Part shown: in pieces, positions 8,318 through 17,544 of the stretch
Numbering within the stretch: position 1 is the first letter of the stretch
How the letters are laid out: each line of letters starts with the position of its first letter
Assembly (NCBI GenBank): GCA_016188575.1
Contig: JACPHN010000039.1
Span: 1-64,000, forward strand
Direction of reading: 5' to 3'
From: Candidatus Schekmanbacteria bacterium
GTDB lineage: Bacteria; CSSED10-310; JACPHN01
Length of the DNA stretch: 64,000 nt
The notes under the pieces: generated by a model
Seen by the model: only the letters and a program-made list of their open reading frames with translations
What the model was told of the DNA's origin: nothing
The model's database searches: none
Translations under genes and position numbers: made by a program

Positions 8318-11300
8318 TCAGGGGCAAAACGCTCTGATCATGCTCTCCGGCGCGACGACGCCCTGCGCAGCCAGAGCGGCGCGCACGCCCGCGATGGTCT
8401 GCTCGCCCGCCGCGCCTCCGGCGATTTCCGCCCACCGCCAGCGCGCGATCCAGGCGATCAACATCAGATCCTCCTCGCAAGCGCGCTCGTCGGCGCGCCG
8501 CAGCAAGCGCCGGGCTGCTTCCAGGTCGCCTGCGAGCGCGCTCATGCGCGCCGCGATCAAATCCGCGGTCGCCTTGAACAGGCTCCCACGGCGCCGGCGC
8601 AAAGTGCGGACCGCGGCGCGCGCCGCCGCACGAGCCCGGCGGTGCGCCGGTCCCATTGCCGCTGCCGTGGCGCCACGTACCCAGTGGGCCAGCGCCGCGT
8701 CGAGCGGCGAGACTTCCAGCATCAGCGACCGCCTGATCAGCGGCCAGTTAGTTTCAAGCATCCCCCAGGCCTCCGCGACCCTCCCCTGGTACAGTCTCAC
8801 CTGGACCCGCGACAGCAGGTAGTACCACCGGTCAAGTCCCATCGCCGGGAGCTCCGGGTGATCCTCCGACCAGGCCGCCCACGCTTGATCCACCGCCCGC
8901 AACGCCTCTTCGGGTGCGTCGCGCATCATCTGGGCGGTGGGAATGTCGAGCATCTCGATGATCCACTGCTGCCAGCGATCACCCCGCGCCCGCGCCTTGG
9001 CCGCCGCCGGTCCGGAGCGCGCACTGAGCTCGAGCAGGCGACCCCGGAACATCATCAGCATGGCGACGAGACTCTCGGCGAGGAACCCCTCGAAGCTGAA
9101 CGCGCCTCCCGACCGCTCGACCATGGCCATGACGTCCTCCGCAGCGCGCATGGCGCGGCTCCATTCCCCCGCGCTGAGGTGTCGATCGATGTCGCCCACT
9201 CCCACCATGATCTGGAGCTTTCCGGGGTCCTGGTGCGCGAGCAGGCGCTGGGCATCGCCGTGGAGCCGACCTGCCCACCGCTGCGCGAGCACCCCGGGAA
9301 CCGCCGCCACGACCGAATAGAGATAGGCGGTCGCGCGACAAACGCGCGAGGGCTCACCGGTCGCCAACGAATACCAGCAGCCCTGTGACTGCACCGCGAT
9401 ACATGCGAGGTGGTCGGTGAGAAATAGGGGCACGGTGGCGGTCAAGGCGATGTCGGCCCGCAGCAGATCCTCCCCGGTAGCCGCCGCGATCGGGCGCTGG
9501 GGTGTCCGCCCTTGCCAGCGGTAGCACCGCCAGAAGAAGCGCATGGTGAGCCGGATCGCATGCCATCGGGAGGAGGGAAAGGACACCCCGAAATCCGCGA
9601 GAATCGGCCTGAGGAGCGAGAGGCCGGTGCGGATGCGACCAGCGCGCAAATACTGCTCGCCGGCACTCGCCCGCAGCCTGACCGCCGCCAGGCCCTCCGC
9701 GTGCGCCGCCGCCGCCAGCAAGACGTCAGCCGCCCCGGCCGCACATCCCGCATCGATCAGGCAAGCGGCCTGCTGCTCGCGGAGCTGCACCTGAGCCGCG
9801 GCATCGCCAGCGGCGGTCCAGCGTACTGCGACGCCCAGAAACTCCGCCGCGCGCTCGAAAGCGAGCGCCTCGCGCGCCCGGTACGCGGCGCGCAGCGCCG
9901 CCGGCAGGGCGATGGCGCCAAGTCCCGCGGCGTCGCCGTGGACTGCAAGGTTCTCCGCATCGTCCAGCTCCGCGGCGACGATGGCGTGCACGATGGCGCG
10001 GTGCAGTGCGACGCGATCCTCCGCCGAGAGTGCGTTCGTGACTTCGTGGCGCATCCGATCGTGAAATGGCTCGAGCTGTTCGCGGCCACCACTTCCCGAA
10101 ACGCGCAGCAGATGCCGGGCGCGAAGCTGCGTCAGGAGGCCGCTGTTGACCTCGGCGCCGAGTGCTCCAGAGGCCAGAGCGCGACCCATGGGGCGGCCAA
10201 AGACCGAGACGATTTTCAGCAGTCGCGCCGCGTGAGCATCTAATTGGGCGGTCCGCCTGCGCACGATCTGGCGCAGCCCGGAGTCCGAAGTTTCGACCGG
10301 GAAGGCGTGAGGTGGCCCAGGTGACGCGCTCGCAGCCTCGCCGATGAGCTCTGCGAGAAGCAGCGGATCGCCATCCGCTTCGCGCGCAATCGGCGTGAGC
10401 GCGTCACCCTGGGCGGCGCGCGGGCCGCCACACGACCGCACCAGGGCACTCGCTTCCGCATCGGTGAACCGCTCTACCGAAAGCGACACCGCGTGGACGC
10501 CCGCGGCTCCGGGACTGCGCAGTGCCCGCAGGAGCCGATCCAGGCTCGGGGTCTGCTCCACGGCCGCGGAGCGAAACGCCAGGAGCACCATCAGGCGGCG
10601 CGCCAGCGGCGGAGCGAGCAGCTCCTCGAGGAGCCAGGTGCTGTCCTCGTCGCCCCACTGAAGATCGTCGAGCACCAGGAGCACCGCATTGCATCCGAGG
10701 AGCTGCGACACCAGGCCGCGCCACGCCCGCGCCGCCGCTAGTCGATCCTCGAGCCCACCGCCGTGCCAGGCACGGACCTCGTCTGAATCCACCGCCTGTT
10801 CTCCGCCGGCGTGACAGTGCGCCCCTTCATCCCTCTGCCCGCAATCGCGGGGCGGTGAGGTGGCGGGTCTTCGTGATGCGCTTTCCGCACAGCTCGCAGT
10901 CGCACCGGCGGTGGATTCAGACTCGCCGGCGCCGGCCGCCTCGCCCGCCGCGCGCGGCCGCAGCACGGGGAAAAGGCGCTGCAGAACCTTTTCAACGGTG
11001 ACGCCGCGGAGGCTCTCGTCCCGCTCGAGCCGTTCGGAAAGCTCGTCGATGATGGCGTCGAGCGCCTTGAACGGGATGCGCTCGGACTCGAAGCAGCGCG
11101 AGCGAAACGCCATGATCTCGGGCGGGATCGAGCTCAGCCAGTGCTCGATGAGGCGGGTTTTCCCGAACCCGGCCGCTCCTTGCAGGGTTACCGCCACGGT
11201 GCCGCCCTGGATGGCCACAGCGAGGGCGTCGTTCAGCTCCCGAAGCTGCTCGTCACGCCCCACGAACGCGGTCCGGGAGCCGTGCCGGAGCGCTTCTGGC

Positions 11301-12361
11301 GCACGTATCGGCCGCTCGCCCGCAAGCGCTTCGCGAATTTGTGCACCTCCCGGCCGCCGCTCCGGGTTCCTGTCAAGCAGGCGGCGACAGAGCTCGGCGA
11401 GGTGGTCGCCGCACTCGGGGCGAAGCTGCGCAGGGCTCGGCGCGGGGCGCGCAAGCTTCTGAGCGAGGACCTCGTGGGAATCACCGAGGAATGGGCGGCA
11501 ACCAGCCAGGGCTTCGAACAGCATCGTGCCAAACGCGTACCAATCGCTCGCCGGCGAGGCGCCGCGGCTGTCGAGCTGCTCGGGCGCCATGTATGCCGGC
11601 GTGCCGCCCCGGGAGGCGGCGGCGCGATCGCCGCCAGCGTCGAGAGCGGTGGCGACTCCGAAATCGAGCACGACGACGCGGCCGGCCTTGGTGACCAGCA
11701 CATTCGCCGGTTTGAGATCGCAGTGTGCCACGCCACGGCGGTGCAGCGCTTCAATCGCCTCGACAAGCTGGAGGCTGACAGCAGTCAGGCGGGCGGTGTC
11801 GGGGGGCGGCAGCGCGGCCGCCTCGCTCTCGCTGCTGGCGATGCTGGCGGTGGCAGCGCGCGCCGCGGCTGTCAGTGTCTGCCGCAGCGTTTCCGCAGAC
11901 CGCCATGCCGGAGACTCGGCCGTGGGGTCGCCGCAAGCAGGGGACGTCCTGTTCTGGTCCACGGCGGCAGCGGCCGCGGACGGCAAGGTCGTCGCTCCGA
12001 ACCCCATCGCCGCCGGGGTCGGTGACGGCTCGGTGTCGTCCGCGGCTGGCCGGGGCGCCTGATAGCAGACGTAGTCCCGAAAAGAGATGCCATCCACCAG
12101 CTCCATGGTAAAGAACCAGCACGGATCCGACGCAAACAGCTCGTGAAGCGTCACGAGGTTGACGTGCACGATTCCTGCCAGCATGCGGAACTCGCGTTTG
12201 AGGTCCACGAGCGCCTGCGGGGTCGCGCGAAAAAGCGCCTTGAGCGCGACGAGCTGATCGCGCTCCCGGTCATGGGCTGCGTAGACGATGCCAAAGCCGC
12301 CCCGCCCCAGACAGCGCTGTATCACAAAACGGTCATCGATGGACGCGCTGACGACGTTCAT
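8318..12361 (-). CDS. Eukaryote-like Ser/Thr kinase with AAA-type ATPase and TPR-like region
   Basis: 1347 residues. Residues 10-330 form a protein kinase domain: glycine loop GRGGFGIVY at 19-27, lysine K41, catalytic HCDLKPAN at 213-220 and DFG at 233-235. An Ala/Pro-rich insert of about 80 residues separates the hinge from the catalytic loop. Residues about 360-800 are a STAND/AAA ATPase with Walker A GAAGFGKT near 395 and Walker B LLVLDDLQW near 560. The remaining 500 residues are alpha-helical and TPR-like. This architecture is known from PknK-type regulators and many myxobacterial kinases. The gene starts 19 bases after gspM and is probably the last gene of the T2SS operon. Residues about 480-527 are encoded by a MITE-like repeat inserted between Walker A and Walker B without breaking the frame. 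Confidence 0.85.
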   Translation of the reverse strand: MNVVSASIDDRFVIQRCLGRGGFGIVYAAHDRERDQLVALKALFRATPQALVDLKREFRMLAGIVHVNLVTLHELFASDPCWFFTMELVDGISFRDYVCYQAPRPAADDTEPSPTPAAMGFGATTLPSAAAAAVDQNRTSPACGDPTAESPAWRSAETLRQTLTAAARAATASIASSESEAAALPPPDTARLTAVSLQLVEAIEALHRRGVAHCDLKPANVLVTKAGRVVVLDFGVATALDAGGDRAAASRGGTPAYMAPEQLDSRGASPASDWYAFGTMLFEALAGCRPFLGDSHEVLAQKLARPAPSPAQLRPECGDHLAELCRRLLDRNPERRPGGAQIREALAGERPIRAPEALRHGSRTAFVGRDEQLRELNDALAVAIQGGTVAVTLQGAAGFGKTRLIEHWLSSIPPEIMAFRSRCFESERIPFKALDAIIDELSERLERDESLRGVTVEKVLQRLFPVLRPRAAGEAAGAGESESTAGATASCAESASRRPATSPPRDCGQRDEGAHCHAGGEQAVDSDEVRAWHGGGLEDRLAAARAWRGLVSQLLGCNAVLLVLDDLQWGDEDSTWLLEELLAPPLARRLMVLLAFRSAAVEQTPSLDRLLRALRSPGAAGVHAVSLSVERFTDAEASALVRSCGGPRAAQGDALTPIAREADGDPLLLAELIGEAASASPGPPHAFPVETSDSGLRQIVRRRTAQLDAHAARLLKIVSVFGRPMGRALASGALGAEVNSGLLTQLRARHLLRVSGSGGREQLEPFHDRMRHEVTNALSAEDRVALHRAIVHAIVAAELDDAENLAVHGDAAGLGAIALPAALRAAYRAREALAFERAAEFLGVAVRWTAAGDAAAQVQLREQQAACLIDAGCAAGAADVLLAAAAHAEGLAAVRLRASAGEQYLRAGRIRTGLSLLRPILADFGVSFPSSRWHAIRLTMRFFWRCYRWQGRTPQRPIAAATGEDLLRADIALTATVPLFLTDHLACIAVQSQGCWYSLATGEPSRVCRATAYLYSVVAAVPGVLAQRWAGRLHGDAQRLLAHQDPGKLQIMVGVGDIDRHLSAGEWSRAMRAAEDVMAMVERSGGAFSFEGFLAESLVAMLMMFRGRLLELSARSGPAAAKARARGDRWQQWIIEMLDIPTAQMMRDAPEEALRAVDQAWAAWSEDHPELPAMGLDRWYYLLSRVQVRLYQGRVAEAWGMLETNWPLIRRSLMLEVSPLDAALAHWVRGATAAAMGPAHRRARAAARAAVRTLRRRRGSLFKATADLIAARMSALAGDLEAARRLLRRADERACEEDLMLIAWIARWRWAEIAGGAAGEQTIAGVRAALAAQGVVAPESMIRAFCP
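10781..10922. mobile_element. MITE-like element with perfect 16-bp inverted repeats, inside a coding sequence
   Basis: The ends are GTCTGAATCCACCGCC (10781-10796) and its exact reverse complement (10907-10922). The 142-bp body also holds a CG-rich hairpin around GCCCGCAATCGCGGGGC. A TC dinucleotide abuts both outer edges and may be a target duplication; 142 plus 2 bases is 144, which keeps the host frame. The interior aligns with the intergenic copies at 17579-17710 and 58881-58979. No transposase is encoded, so it would have been moved in trans. Confidence 0.7.
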
Positions 12362-12380
12362 GGTTTTTCGCAGCGTGGCC

Positions 12381-12884
12381 CTAGCGCGACAGCATGAGCT
12401 GGGCGTCGATGGCGAGCGGCTGGTCAGCCCGCCGGCGGATCCGCGCGCTGGTCACGCCAATTCGTTTCTCCTCTTGCAACGTGTGGAGCATGAGCACGAG
12501 CTCGCGGTACCCCAGGCGCTCGACGGCGAGCTCGACCTTTTCCGCGGTATTCCGATCCCCTTCGCGGCCGATCGGCCGCAAGGTCACGACACGGTCGGCG
12601 CCGGGGACGGTGCGGGTGACCTGTTCGACCTGCGCGAGCAGCGAGGTGCTCTCCCCCGAGGCCGCGCCGTTGCTTCGCAAGACGCCAAGTTGGCTGCTAA
12701 GCTGCCGGGCCTCAGCAAGCTCGACGGCCTTGCGGTAAACCCGCTCCCGGGCGCGTTGATAGCGCGTCCAGACGCCGCCGCCGCCCATCAGTATCAGGAT
12801 GACCAGACCCAGGGCCAGCGCGACCCGACTCCGGCGCGGCGTCGCCGCCCACGCGTCACGGAGCGCTTCCAGACGCTTCTTCAT
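12381..12884 (-). CDS. gspM: Type II secretion system protein M
   Basis: 167 residues: a short basic N-terminus, one transmembrane helix at about 20-38 (VALALGLVILILMGGGGVW), a coiled-coil-prone stretch and a C-terminal ferredoxin-like periplasmic domain with the pattern RLGYRELVLMLHTLQEE. GspM is a bitopic inner-membrane subunit that contacts GspL and GspC in the assembly platform. The length and position at the end of a GHIJKLM gene order support the call. Its ATG overlaps the gspL stop by four bases (12881-12884), indicating translational coupling. The protein is weakly conserved, so the call rests partly on synteny. Confidence 0.85.
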   Translation of the reverse strand: MKKRLEALRDAWAATPRRSRVALALGLVILILMGGGGVWTRYQRARERVYRKAVELAEARQLSSQLGVLRSNGAASGESTSLLAQVEQVTRTVPGADRVVTLRPIGREGDRNTAEKVELAVERLGYRELVLMLHTLQEEKRIGVTSARIRRRADQPLAIDAQLMLSR

Positions 12885-14353
12885 GGTCCCTGACCTCCCC
12901 CGTCCTTGAGTCGCACGCGAAAGACGACCGAGCCGTCACGCGGATTGGTATCAGCATTTTCGAGCTGGGGAGCGCCGAGCTCGGGATGGCGTTTGGCTTC
13001 GTCGAGGAGGCCGTCGACATCGGCGTAAGACGGGCTCCAGCCGGACAGGACGATTCCGCCGGCCTGGATCTCGAGCTCGTCGAGTCGTACCTTGGGGCTC
13101 TTCGCAAACGCCCTGGTCACGGCGCTGACCACGCTCAGCACGTCCTTGCGGGCCGCGGTGCTCGCCGTCGCGCTACCCCCGGTGATCTCGTCGCGCATCG
13201 CGCGCAGTCGACGGAGCTCGCCGCCGGCGGCTCCGGCCCCCAGGAATGGCCGCGCGAGCGCCGTGATTTCGCGTTGCAAGCGATCGTACTGCCCTTGTTC
13301 CGCGGCAAACCGGCCGGCGACACTGATCGTCGCGGCCAGGAATAGCGCTGCGACGATTCCGAGGCCGCGGAGGCTCGCTTGCCGCCTGATGGCTGGCGCG
13401 GCGCTGGCTGCAAACCAGCCGTCGGGGACGAGACAGGCGCCAAGCACCGCAGCACACCCGGGCGCCTCGGCGGGAGGTATCGCCGGGCCCTTGCGCATCT
13501 CGAAGGAGCGCACCGGCATGTCGAGGCGGCGGTGAAGCCACGCCGCAAGTCCAGTCCCGGCGGCGCCGCTGCCGGTAAGCACCAGCTCCCAGAGGCCGCG
13601 CCGGCTCACCCCGCCGGCAGCCGCATCCATGGACAGGCGCAACTGCTCCTCGAACGCGCTCAAGGCGGCAACGCCGCCCTCCGGTGAGCGCTCGAGGAGC
13701 GCCTCGGCAAGAGGGCACGGCAGCGGCAAGGCGCGGGCCAGCAGTGGCGTGTCCTGTTCGCACAGCATCCAGGCGACGTGCGCAGCGCCGACGTCGATGA
13801 CACCCCAGCGCGCTGATGCTGGCGGATCCCATGTCGCCACGGCCTGCCGCGCCGCGAGCACGTCTGGAATGTGAGCGGTGCGGCCCGTGTTCTTGTCGGC
13901 CAGGGCCTGCGGAGGCGTGACGACCGCCGCCGCGGGCGCCGCCCAGGCAATCACGTCGCGTAGCGCGCCGCTGCCCACTTTTCGGCCGCGAACCGCGGCG
14001 AAGCAAGCCGGCTCCAGGTCAGGTGCGAGCTGACCCGTCAGCTCATTCTCGACGAGACGCGCCAGAATCTCGGGCTTGGAGGCCGGTAGGGTGACGTGGC
14101 GAACGCCGCAGCGGGCGGCGGACACGAGCATTGCGATGCCGGCGATTTCGTCTCGCCGGCCGATGACCCCTGCAACCGCGGCCGGTAAGGCGGATAGCGC
14201 CTCCGCCGGCGACGGCGCCGCGGTCGCGAATGGAATGGTGCCGCGTCGCACCCCTTCCAGGTACCTCCGGCCGCGGCGGGCTACCGCCCAGCGAATCTCG
14301 GCGGGTCCAACGTCAACCGCTACGGTCACCTTGCTCAACGAGCCTGCCTCCAT
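12881..14353 (-). CDS. gspL: Type II secretion system protein L
   Basis: 490 residues. The N-terminal two thirds have an actin-like cytoplasmic fold (VAVDVGPAEIRWAVARRG at the start, LTGSGAAGTGLAAWLHR later), followed by one membrane helix at about 340-360 (GLGIVAALFLAATISVAG) and a periplasmic domain resembling PilN/GspL C-termini. GspL anchors the GspE ATPase to the inner membrane and pairs with GspM. The ATG at 14353 overlaps gspK by 19 bases. A TTG at 14338, overlapping the gspK stop as TTGA, is an equally plausible start and would give a protein five residues shorter. No gspE, gspF or gspD lies in the window, so the operon is only part of the system. Confidence 0.85.
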   Translation of the reverse strand: MEAGSLSKVTVAVDVGPAEIRWAVARRGRRYLEGVRRGTIPFATAAPSPAEALSALPAAVAGVIGRRDEIAGIAMLVSAARCGVRHVTLPASKPEILARLVENELTGQLAPDLEPACFAAVRGRKVGSGALRDVIAWAAPAAAVVTPPQALADKNTGRTAHIPDVLAARQAVATWDPPASARWGVIDVGAAHVAWMLCEQDTPLLARALPLPCPLAEALLERSPEGGVAALSAFEEQLRLSMDAAAGGVSRRGLWELVLTGSGAAGTGLAAWLHRRLDMPVRSFEMRKGPAIPPAEAPGCAAVLGACLVPDGWFAASAAPAIRRQASLRGLGIVAALFLAATISVAGRFAAEQGQYDRLQREITALARPFLGAGAAGGELRRLRAMRDEITGGSATASTAARKDVLSVVSAVTRAFAKSPKVRLDELEIQAGGIVLSGWSPSYADVDGLLDEAKRHPELGAPQLENADTNPRDGSVVFRVRLKDGGGQGP

Positions 14354-15288
14354 CTCGCCGCCACCAGGCGCACGGTTCCGGACCGCGTGAACCAGGCTTC
14401 GAGCCCGGCCGCGACCTCCTCGGTGCGTGCAACCACTGACAGGTGAAACGCCGTGGACTGTACGGTCAGGAGGTTTGCGATGGAGCCGCGCAGCTCGGGC
14501 GTCGTCGACACCCGGTCAAAGACCGCGCTCACCGCTGCGAACGGCTGCTTGTCGCGCTCCTGGAGTAGCGCCTCGACCCACGCTTCCGGCATCGCCTCGC
14601 TCAGGCACAGCAGCACCTCGCGCGGCGCCGTGTTCACGTTGATGCGCTCGTTGCCGCGAAGCGTAAGCCATTTTTCCGCCATGGCGCCTAGACCCGGGGC
14701 GCTTTCCGCGGCGCTGCCTTCGCCGCCGGGAGCCTCCAGGCCATACCGGGGACGCAACAGCGGGAGCTCGCCGAGAAACTCCAGAGCCGCTCCGGATGCG
14801 CCTCCTCCCGAGGTCCCGTAGCGCCATCGTTCCAGGAGCGCAGCGTTGAGAGCGCGGACCTCGGTCGGCCTGGCACCGGCGAGCGTCAACAGGCGGTCGA
14901 GTCTGCCCACGGCGACCGGCTCGAGCTCGCCGGCGCCACCGAATACCGACCCCAGCGGAAATGATCGTTCCGCGTCGCGAATCTCCGCGACGACGTCCAG
15001 GCCGCCGCCGAGGTCGGCGGCGATGCCTTTGGCCCAGCTTTCAGAAAGTGCGTCGAGCTTCGCGTCGTCCTCTTGCAAGACCGCGCGCGCCACCTCGATC
15101 GCGGAACGCGCCGCGGAACGTACTGCGACGCGATCTGCCTGCCGCGCCGCCACGCCGGCGGCGGTGCGGACCGTCTGGTGAAAGGCGAGAACGGCCGAAG
15201 TCAATACCGCCGTCACGATTACCACGATCAACAGCACATAGCCGCGGTCACCGCGGCGAGCAAGGGGCAAACGAGGCAGGGCAGTCAT
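14335..15288 (-). CDS. gspK: Type II secretion system minor pseudopilin GspK
   Basis: 317 residues, the usual size for GspK, the largest minor pseudopilin. The prepilin-like signal is RRGDRGYVLLIVVIVTAVL, with the glycine before the hydrophobic stretch at about residue 16. The mature part contains NVNTAPREVLLCL, the hallmark SAM-like segment of GspK that binds calcium in studied homologues. Unlike G to J it lacks Glu at mature position 5, as is typical for GspK. It caps the GspI-GspJ tip complex of the pseudopilus. The start overlaps gspJ by four bases. Confidence 0.9.
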   Translation of the reverse strand: MTALPRLPLARRGDRGYVLLIVVIVTAVLTSAVLAFHQTVRTAAGVAARQADRVAVRSAARSAIEVARAVLQEDDAKLDALSESWAKGIAADLGGGLDVVAEIRDAERSFPLGSVFGGAGELEPVAVGRLDRLLTLAGARPTEVRALNAALLERWRYGTSGGGASGAALEFLGELPLLRPRYGLEAPGGEGSAAESAPGLGAMAEKWLTLRGNERINVNTAPREVLLCLSEAMPEAWVEALLQERDKQPFAAVSAVFDRVSTTPELRGSIANLLTVQSTAFHLSVVARTEEVAAGLEAWFTRSGTVRLVAARWRQAR

Positions 15289-15968
15289 CGGCGGGCTCCC
15301 CGCGGATTGGGCGCCAGCACCCGAAAGGTGCGCTCCGCCTCATCGGCGTGACCATCACCGCGAGCAACTCGGATGGACACCCGGATCGCTTCAGGCAGCG
15401 CCCCCGCCAAATCGGCATCCCAGCTCGGCAGCCAGCCAGTGCCATCGAAGTAGGCGATCGCTACTTGTTCTACCCCCGCCAGGAGCTCGTGGGACGGTAC
15501 GTTCCAGGGCTCGTCAGGCTCCGCGGGGTTCGCTTCGCCGTCCCGGGCGATGGCGACTTCTTCTCGCAAGCTTCCGGTCTGGGAGTCCAGGTAGAGCACG
15601 AACGCCACGAGCGGTGGCTCTCCGGGCCGACCACTCCAGCTCGTGCCCGCCAACAACGGCTCGCTGCCGCCGGTGGCGCCCGAGCCGACCAGCGCGCGGC
15701 TGCGATACGAAGACAGGAAGAGCCCCTCGAGGCGGTCCTCGAGGTGGTTCATCACGGTGAGGACGTCCTGGTTGCGCGCGAGGCGAGGCGTCAGGTTGGC
15801 GGTCACGGCAGTCACGGACCAGAACAGGGCAAAAGCCGCGGTCAAGACGAGCGAACCGATGAAGATCGCGAGGAGCAGCTCGACGAGGGTGAAACCTGCG
15901 GAGCGGGCGGGCGCGGTAGGGTGCGGCGCTACCGGGGGCAGCGCGGCGATGCCGGCGACTGGGGTCAA
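15285..15968 (-). CDS. gspJ: Type II secretion system minor pseudopilin GspJ
   Basis: 227 residues with a long 23-residue leader and a clear prepilin cleavage/methylation site SAGFTLVELLLAIFIGSLV, including Glu5. The remaining fold is beta-rich with a pseudopilin disulfide-free body. GspJ forms the tip trimer with GspI and GspK. The gene overlaps gspI and gspK by four bases each. An ATG nearer to the cleavage site is not available, so the long leader is probably real. Confidence 0.88.
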   Translation of the reverse strand: MTPVAGIAALPPVAPHPTAPARSAGFTLVELLLAIFIGSLVLTAAFALFWSVTAVTANLTPRLARNQDVLTVMNHLEDRLEGLFLSSYRSRALVGSGATGGSEPLLAGTSWSGRPGEPPLVAFVLYLDSQTGSLREEVAIARDGEANPAEPDEPWNVPSHELLAGVEQVAIAYFDGTGWLPSWDADLAGALPEAIRVSIRVARGDGHADEAERTFRVLAPNPRGARR

Positions 15969-16435
15969 CTCGGGGGTCCTTCCTCGCGCATCGTCCAGCG
16001 GCGCACGACGAGCTGGTCAGCGAAGGGCGCGGCCCAGTCGGTTCGGCTGAGTTTCTCGGGGTCGTCAGCCCAGCGCACCGTGGCTTCGACCTGATAGGTG
16101 CCGGCGTATGGCCCGGGGTTGTGGGTCATGTTCCAGATGACCCGACCGTCACTCGTCGCGCCGTTCGCCTTCCACTCCCGGTCACCGATGTCCCAACCAT
16201 GCAGCACGGTTTCGGCAACGGCCGCCGCGCGACTGCGGGCCGCGGCGCGCTCCCACAGCAACATGTCGGCGCCGAGCAGGCGCACCGCGCCGGCGACGAC
16301 CAGCGAGAGAATAACGACGGCCAGCATCGCCTCGATCAGCGTGCTGCCCTGTTCCGATCGCCGGACCGGCCGCGACAGTCCGCGTTTGCCGCGCGAAATC
16401 CCGGGCGCTCCGTGAACGCCGAGCGCCGGGTTCAT
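15965..16435 (-). CDS. gspI: Type II secretion system minor pseudopilin GspI
   Basis: 156 residues from the ATG at 16435, which overlaps the gspH stop as ATGA; a longer open frame upstream is rejected for that reason. The prepilin signal is EQGSTLIEAMLAVVILSLVV with Glu5 present. The mature domain ends in the typical tail where QLVVRRWTM precedes the stop. GspI nucleates the pseudopilus tip with GspJ and GspK. The leader of about 30 residues is longer than usual. Confidence 0.87.
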   Translation of the reverse strand: MNPALGVHGAPGISRGKRGLSRPVRRSEQGSTLIEAMLAVVILSLVVAGAVRLLGADMLLWERAAARSRAAAVAETVLHGWDIGDREWKANGATSDGRVIWNMTHNPGPYAGTYQVEATVRWADDPEKLSRTDWAAPFADQLVVRRWTMREEGPPS

Positions 16436-17028
16436 CCTCGCCCTCCGTCTGCAGTAGCGGGGTCGCGGATGACCCGCGCCGCCGGCCAGGTCAGCAACCA
16501 TCGGCTGCGCGAGCTCCCGGTCTGCCGCTCCAGCGTCATGCCATCGGCCAGGCCATGGGGGCCCAGCACCGGACCCGCGGCGGCGCCGCTCCCATCCGCG
16601 CCGGAAGGACGGCCGTCGCGGCCCAAGATTCGCCAACCGGCCGGCAGGCGCACCGGATCCGGAGACCCGGCCGCCGCCGCGGCGTTGGCGTCGGCCGCCA
16701 TGAAGCGGAGGATCTCTCCTCCGGGCTCGACCACCACGCGCAGCATCGCGTCATTGTCGGCGCACCAGGCGGCGGCCGAGGAAAACCAGCGTTCGACTTC
16801 CTGCGCCTCGGCAACGGGTCCTCCGAGTGACCGCCTGCCGAACGCGGGCAGCGCCAGGCCCATCATGATCGCGGTCAGCGCGATCACGACCGCCACCTCA
16901 AGCAACGTGAAGCCGCGCCGGCCCACGGCTTCGGCAGCGTCGCCGCCGCAGCACCTGGCCGACCGTGGATCAGAGCATTTCCCCGAATCCGCCGACGAGC
17001 TCCTCATCGGACATGGCCCTCGCTCCAC
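16432..17028 (-). CDS. gspH: Type II secretion system minor pseudopilin GspH
   Basis: 198 residues with leader, cleavage site RRGFTLLEVAVVIALTAIMM (Glu5 present) and a beta-sheet body. GspH links the tip complex to the GspG fibre. The start at 17028 lies 18 bases after gspG. The N-terminal 36 residues before the cleavage site are unusually long and carry three cysteines; an internal start (MRSSSADSG, seven codons later) is possible. Overlap with gspI is four bases. Confidence 0.85.
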   Translation of the reverse strand: MERGPCPMRSSSADSGKCSDPRSARCCGGDAAEAVGRRGFTLLEVAVVIALTAIMMGLALPAFGRRSLGGPVAEAQEVERWFSSAAAWCADNDAMLRVVVEPGGEILRFMAADANAAAAAGSPDPVRLPAGWRILGRDGRPSGADGSGAAAGPVLGPHGLADGMTLERQTGSSRSRWLLTWPAARVIRDPATADGGRG

Positions 17029-17046
17029 ACGCCGCGTTCGCTCGCG

Positions 17047-17511
17047 TCACTGGGCGTCCCACACGCTGATGTCCTGGTCAATACCATCCCCGCCGTCCTG
17101 CCCGTCGGCACCGAGTGACACCAGGTCGAACGGGCGGCCGTCAGGCGCGGGTGACACGTAGATAAAAGGAGCCCCCCACGGATCCACCGGGATTTGCCCG
17201 CCCTCCAGGTATCCTCCCTCGCGCCACGCCGCCGGACGCGGCTCTAGCTCCGGAGGCTGGACGAGCGCCCTGAGCCCTTGCGCGGTTGTCGGGTAACGGC
17301 TGTTGTCCAGCCGGTAGAGCTTCACGGTGGAAGCGAGGCTCGCGAGCTGCATCCGCACCTTGGCGAGCCGCGCATCGTCCGCGCGATCCACGATACGAGG
17401 CACCACCAGGCCGGCCAGAATGCCGAGAATCACGACCACCACCATGATCTCAATGAGCGTAAAGCCGCGCTCGCACGCGGCGGCACGGGCAGAACATCGG
17501 GCTTTCAGCAT
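17047..17511 (-). CDS. gspG: Type II secretion system major pseudopilin GspG
   Basis: 154 residues. The prepilin signal CERGFTLIEIMVVVVILGIL has Glu5, followed by the long N-terminal helix and the GspG-specific body: RYPTTAQGLRALVQPP, YLEGGQIPVDPWGAPF, and a C-terminal calcium-site loop GADGQDGGDGIDQDI. This is the main subunit of the pseudopilus that pushes folded proteins through the outer membrane secretin. It is the first gene of the GHIJKLM block, has a GAGAGGA ribosome-binding site and a sigma-70-like promoter just upstream. Confidence 0.94.
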   Translation of the reverse strand: MLKARCSARAAACERGFTLIEIMVVVVILGILAGLVVPRIVDRADDARLAKVRMQLASLASTVKLYRLDNSRYPTTAQGLRALVQPPELEPRPAAWREGGYLEGGQIPVDPWGAPFIYVSPAPDGRPFDLVSLGADGQDGGDGIDQDISVWDAQ

Positions 17512-17544
17512 GCGCGTCCTCTCGAATCCTCAATCCGTACAGAA

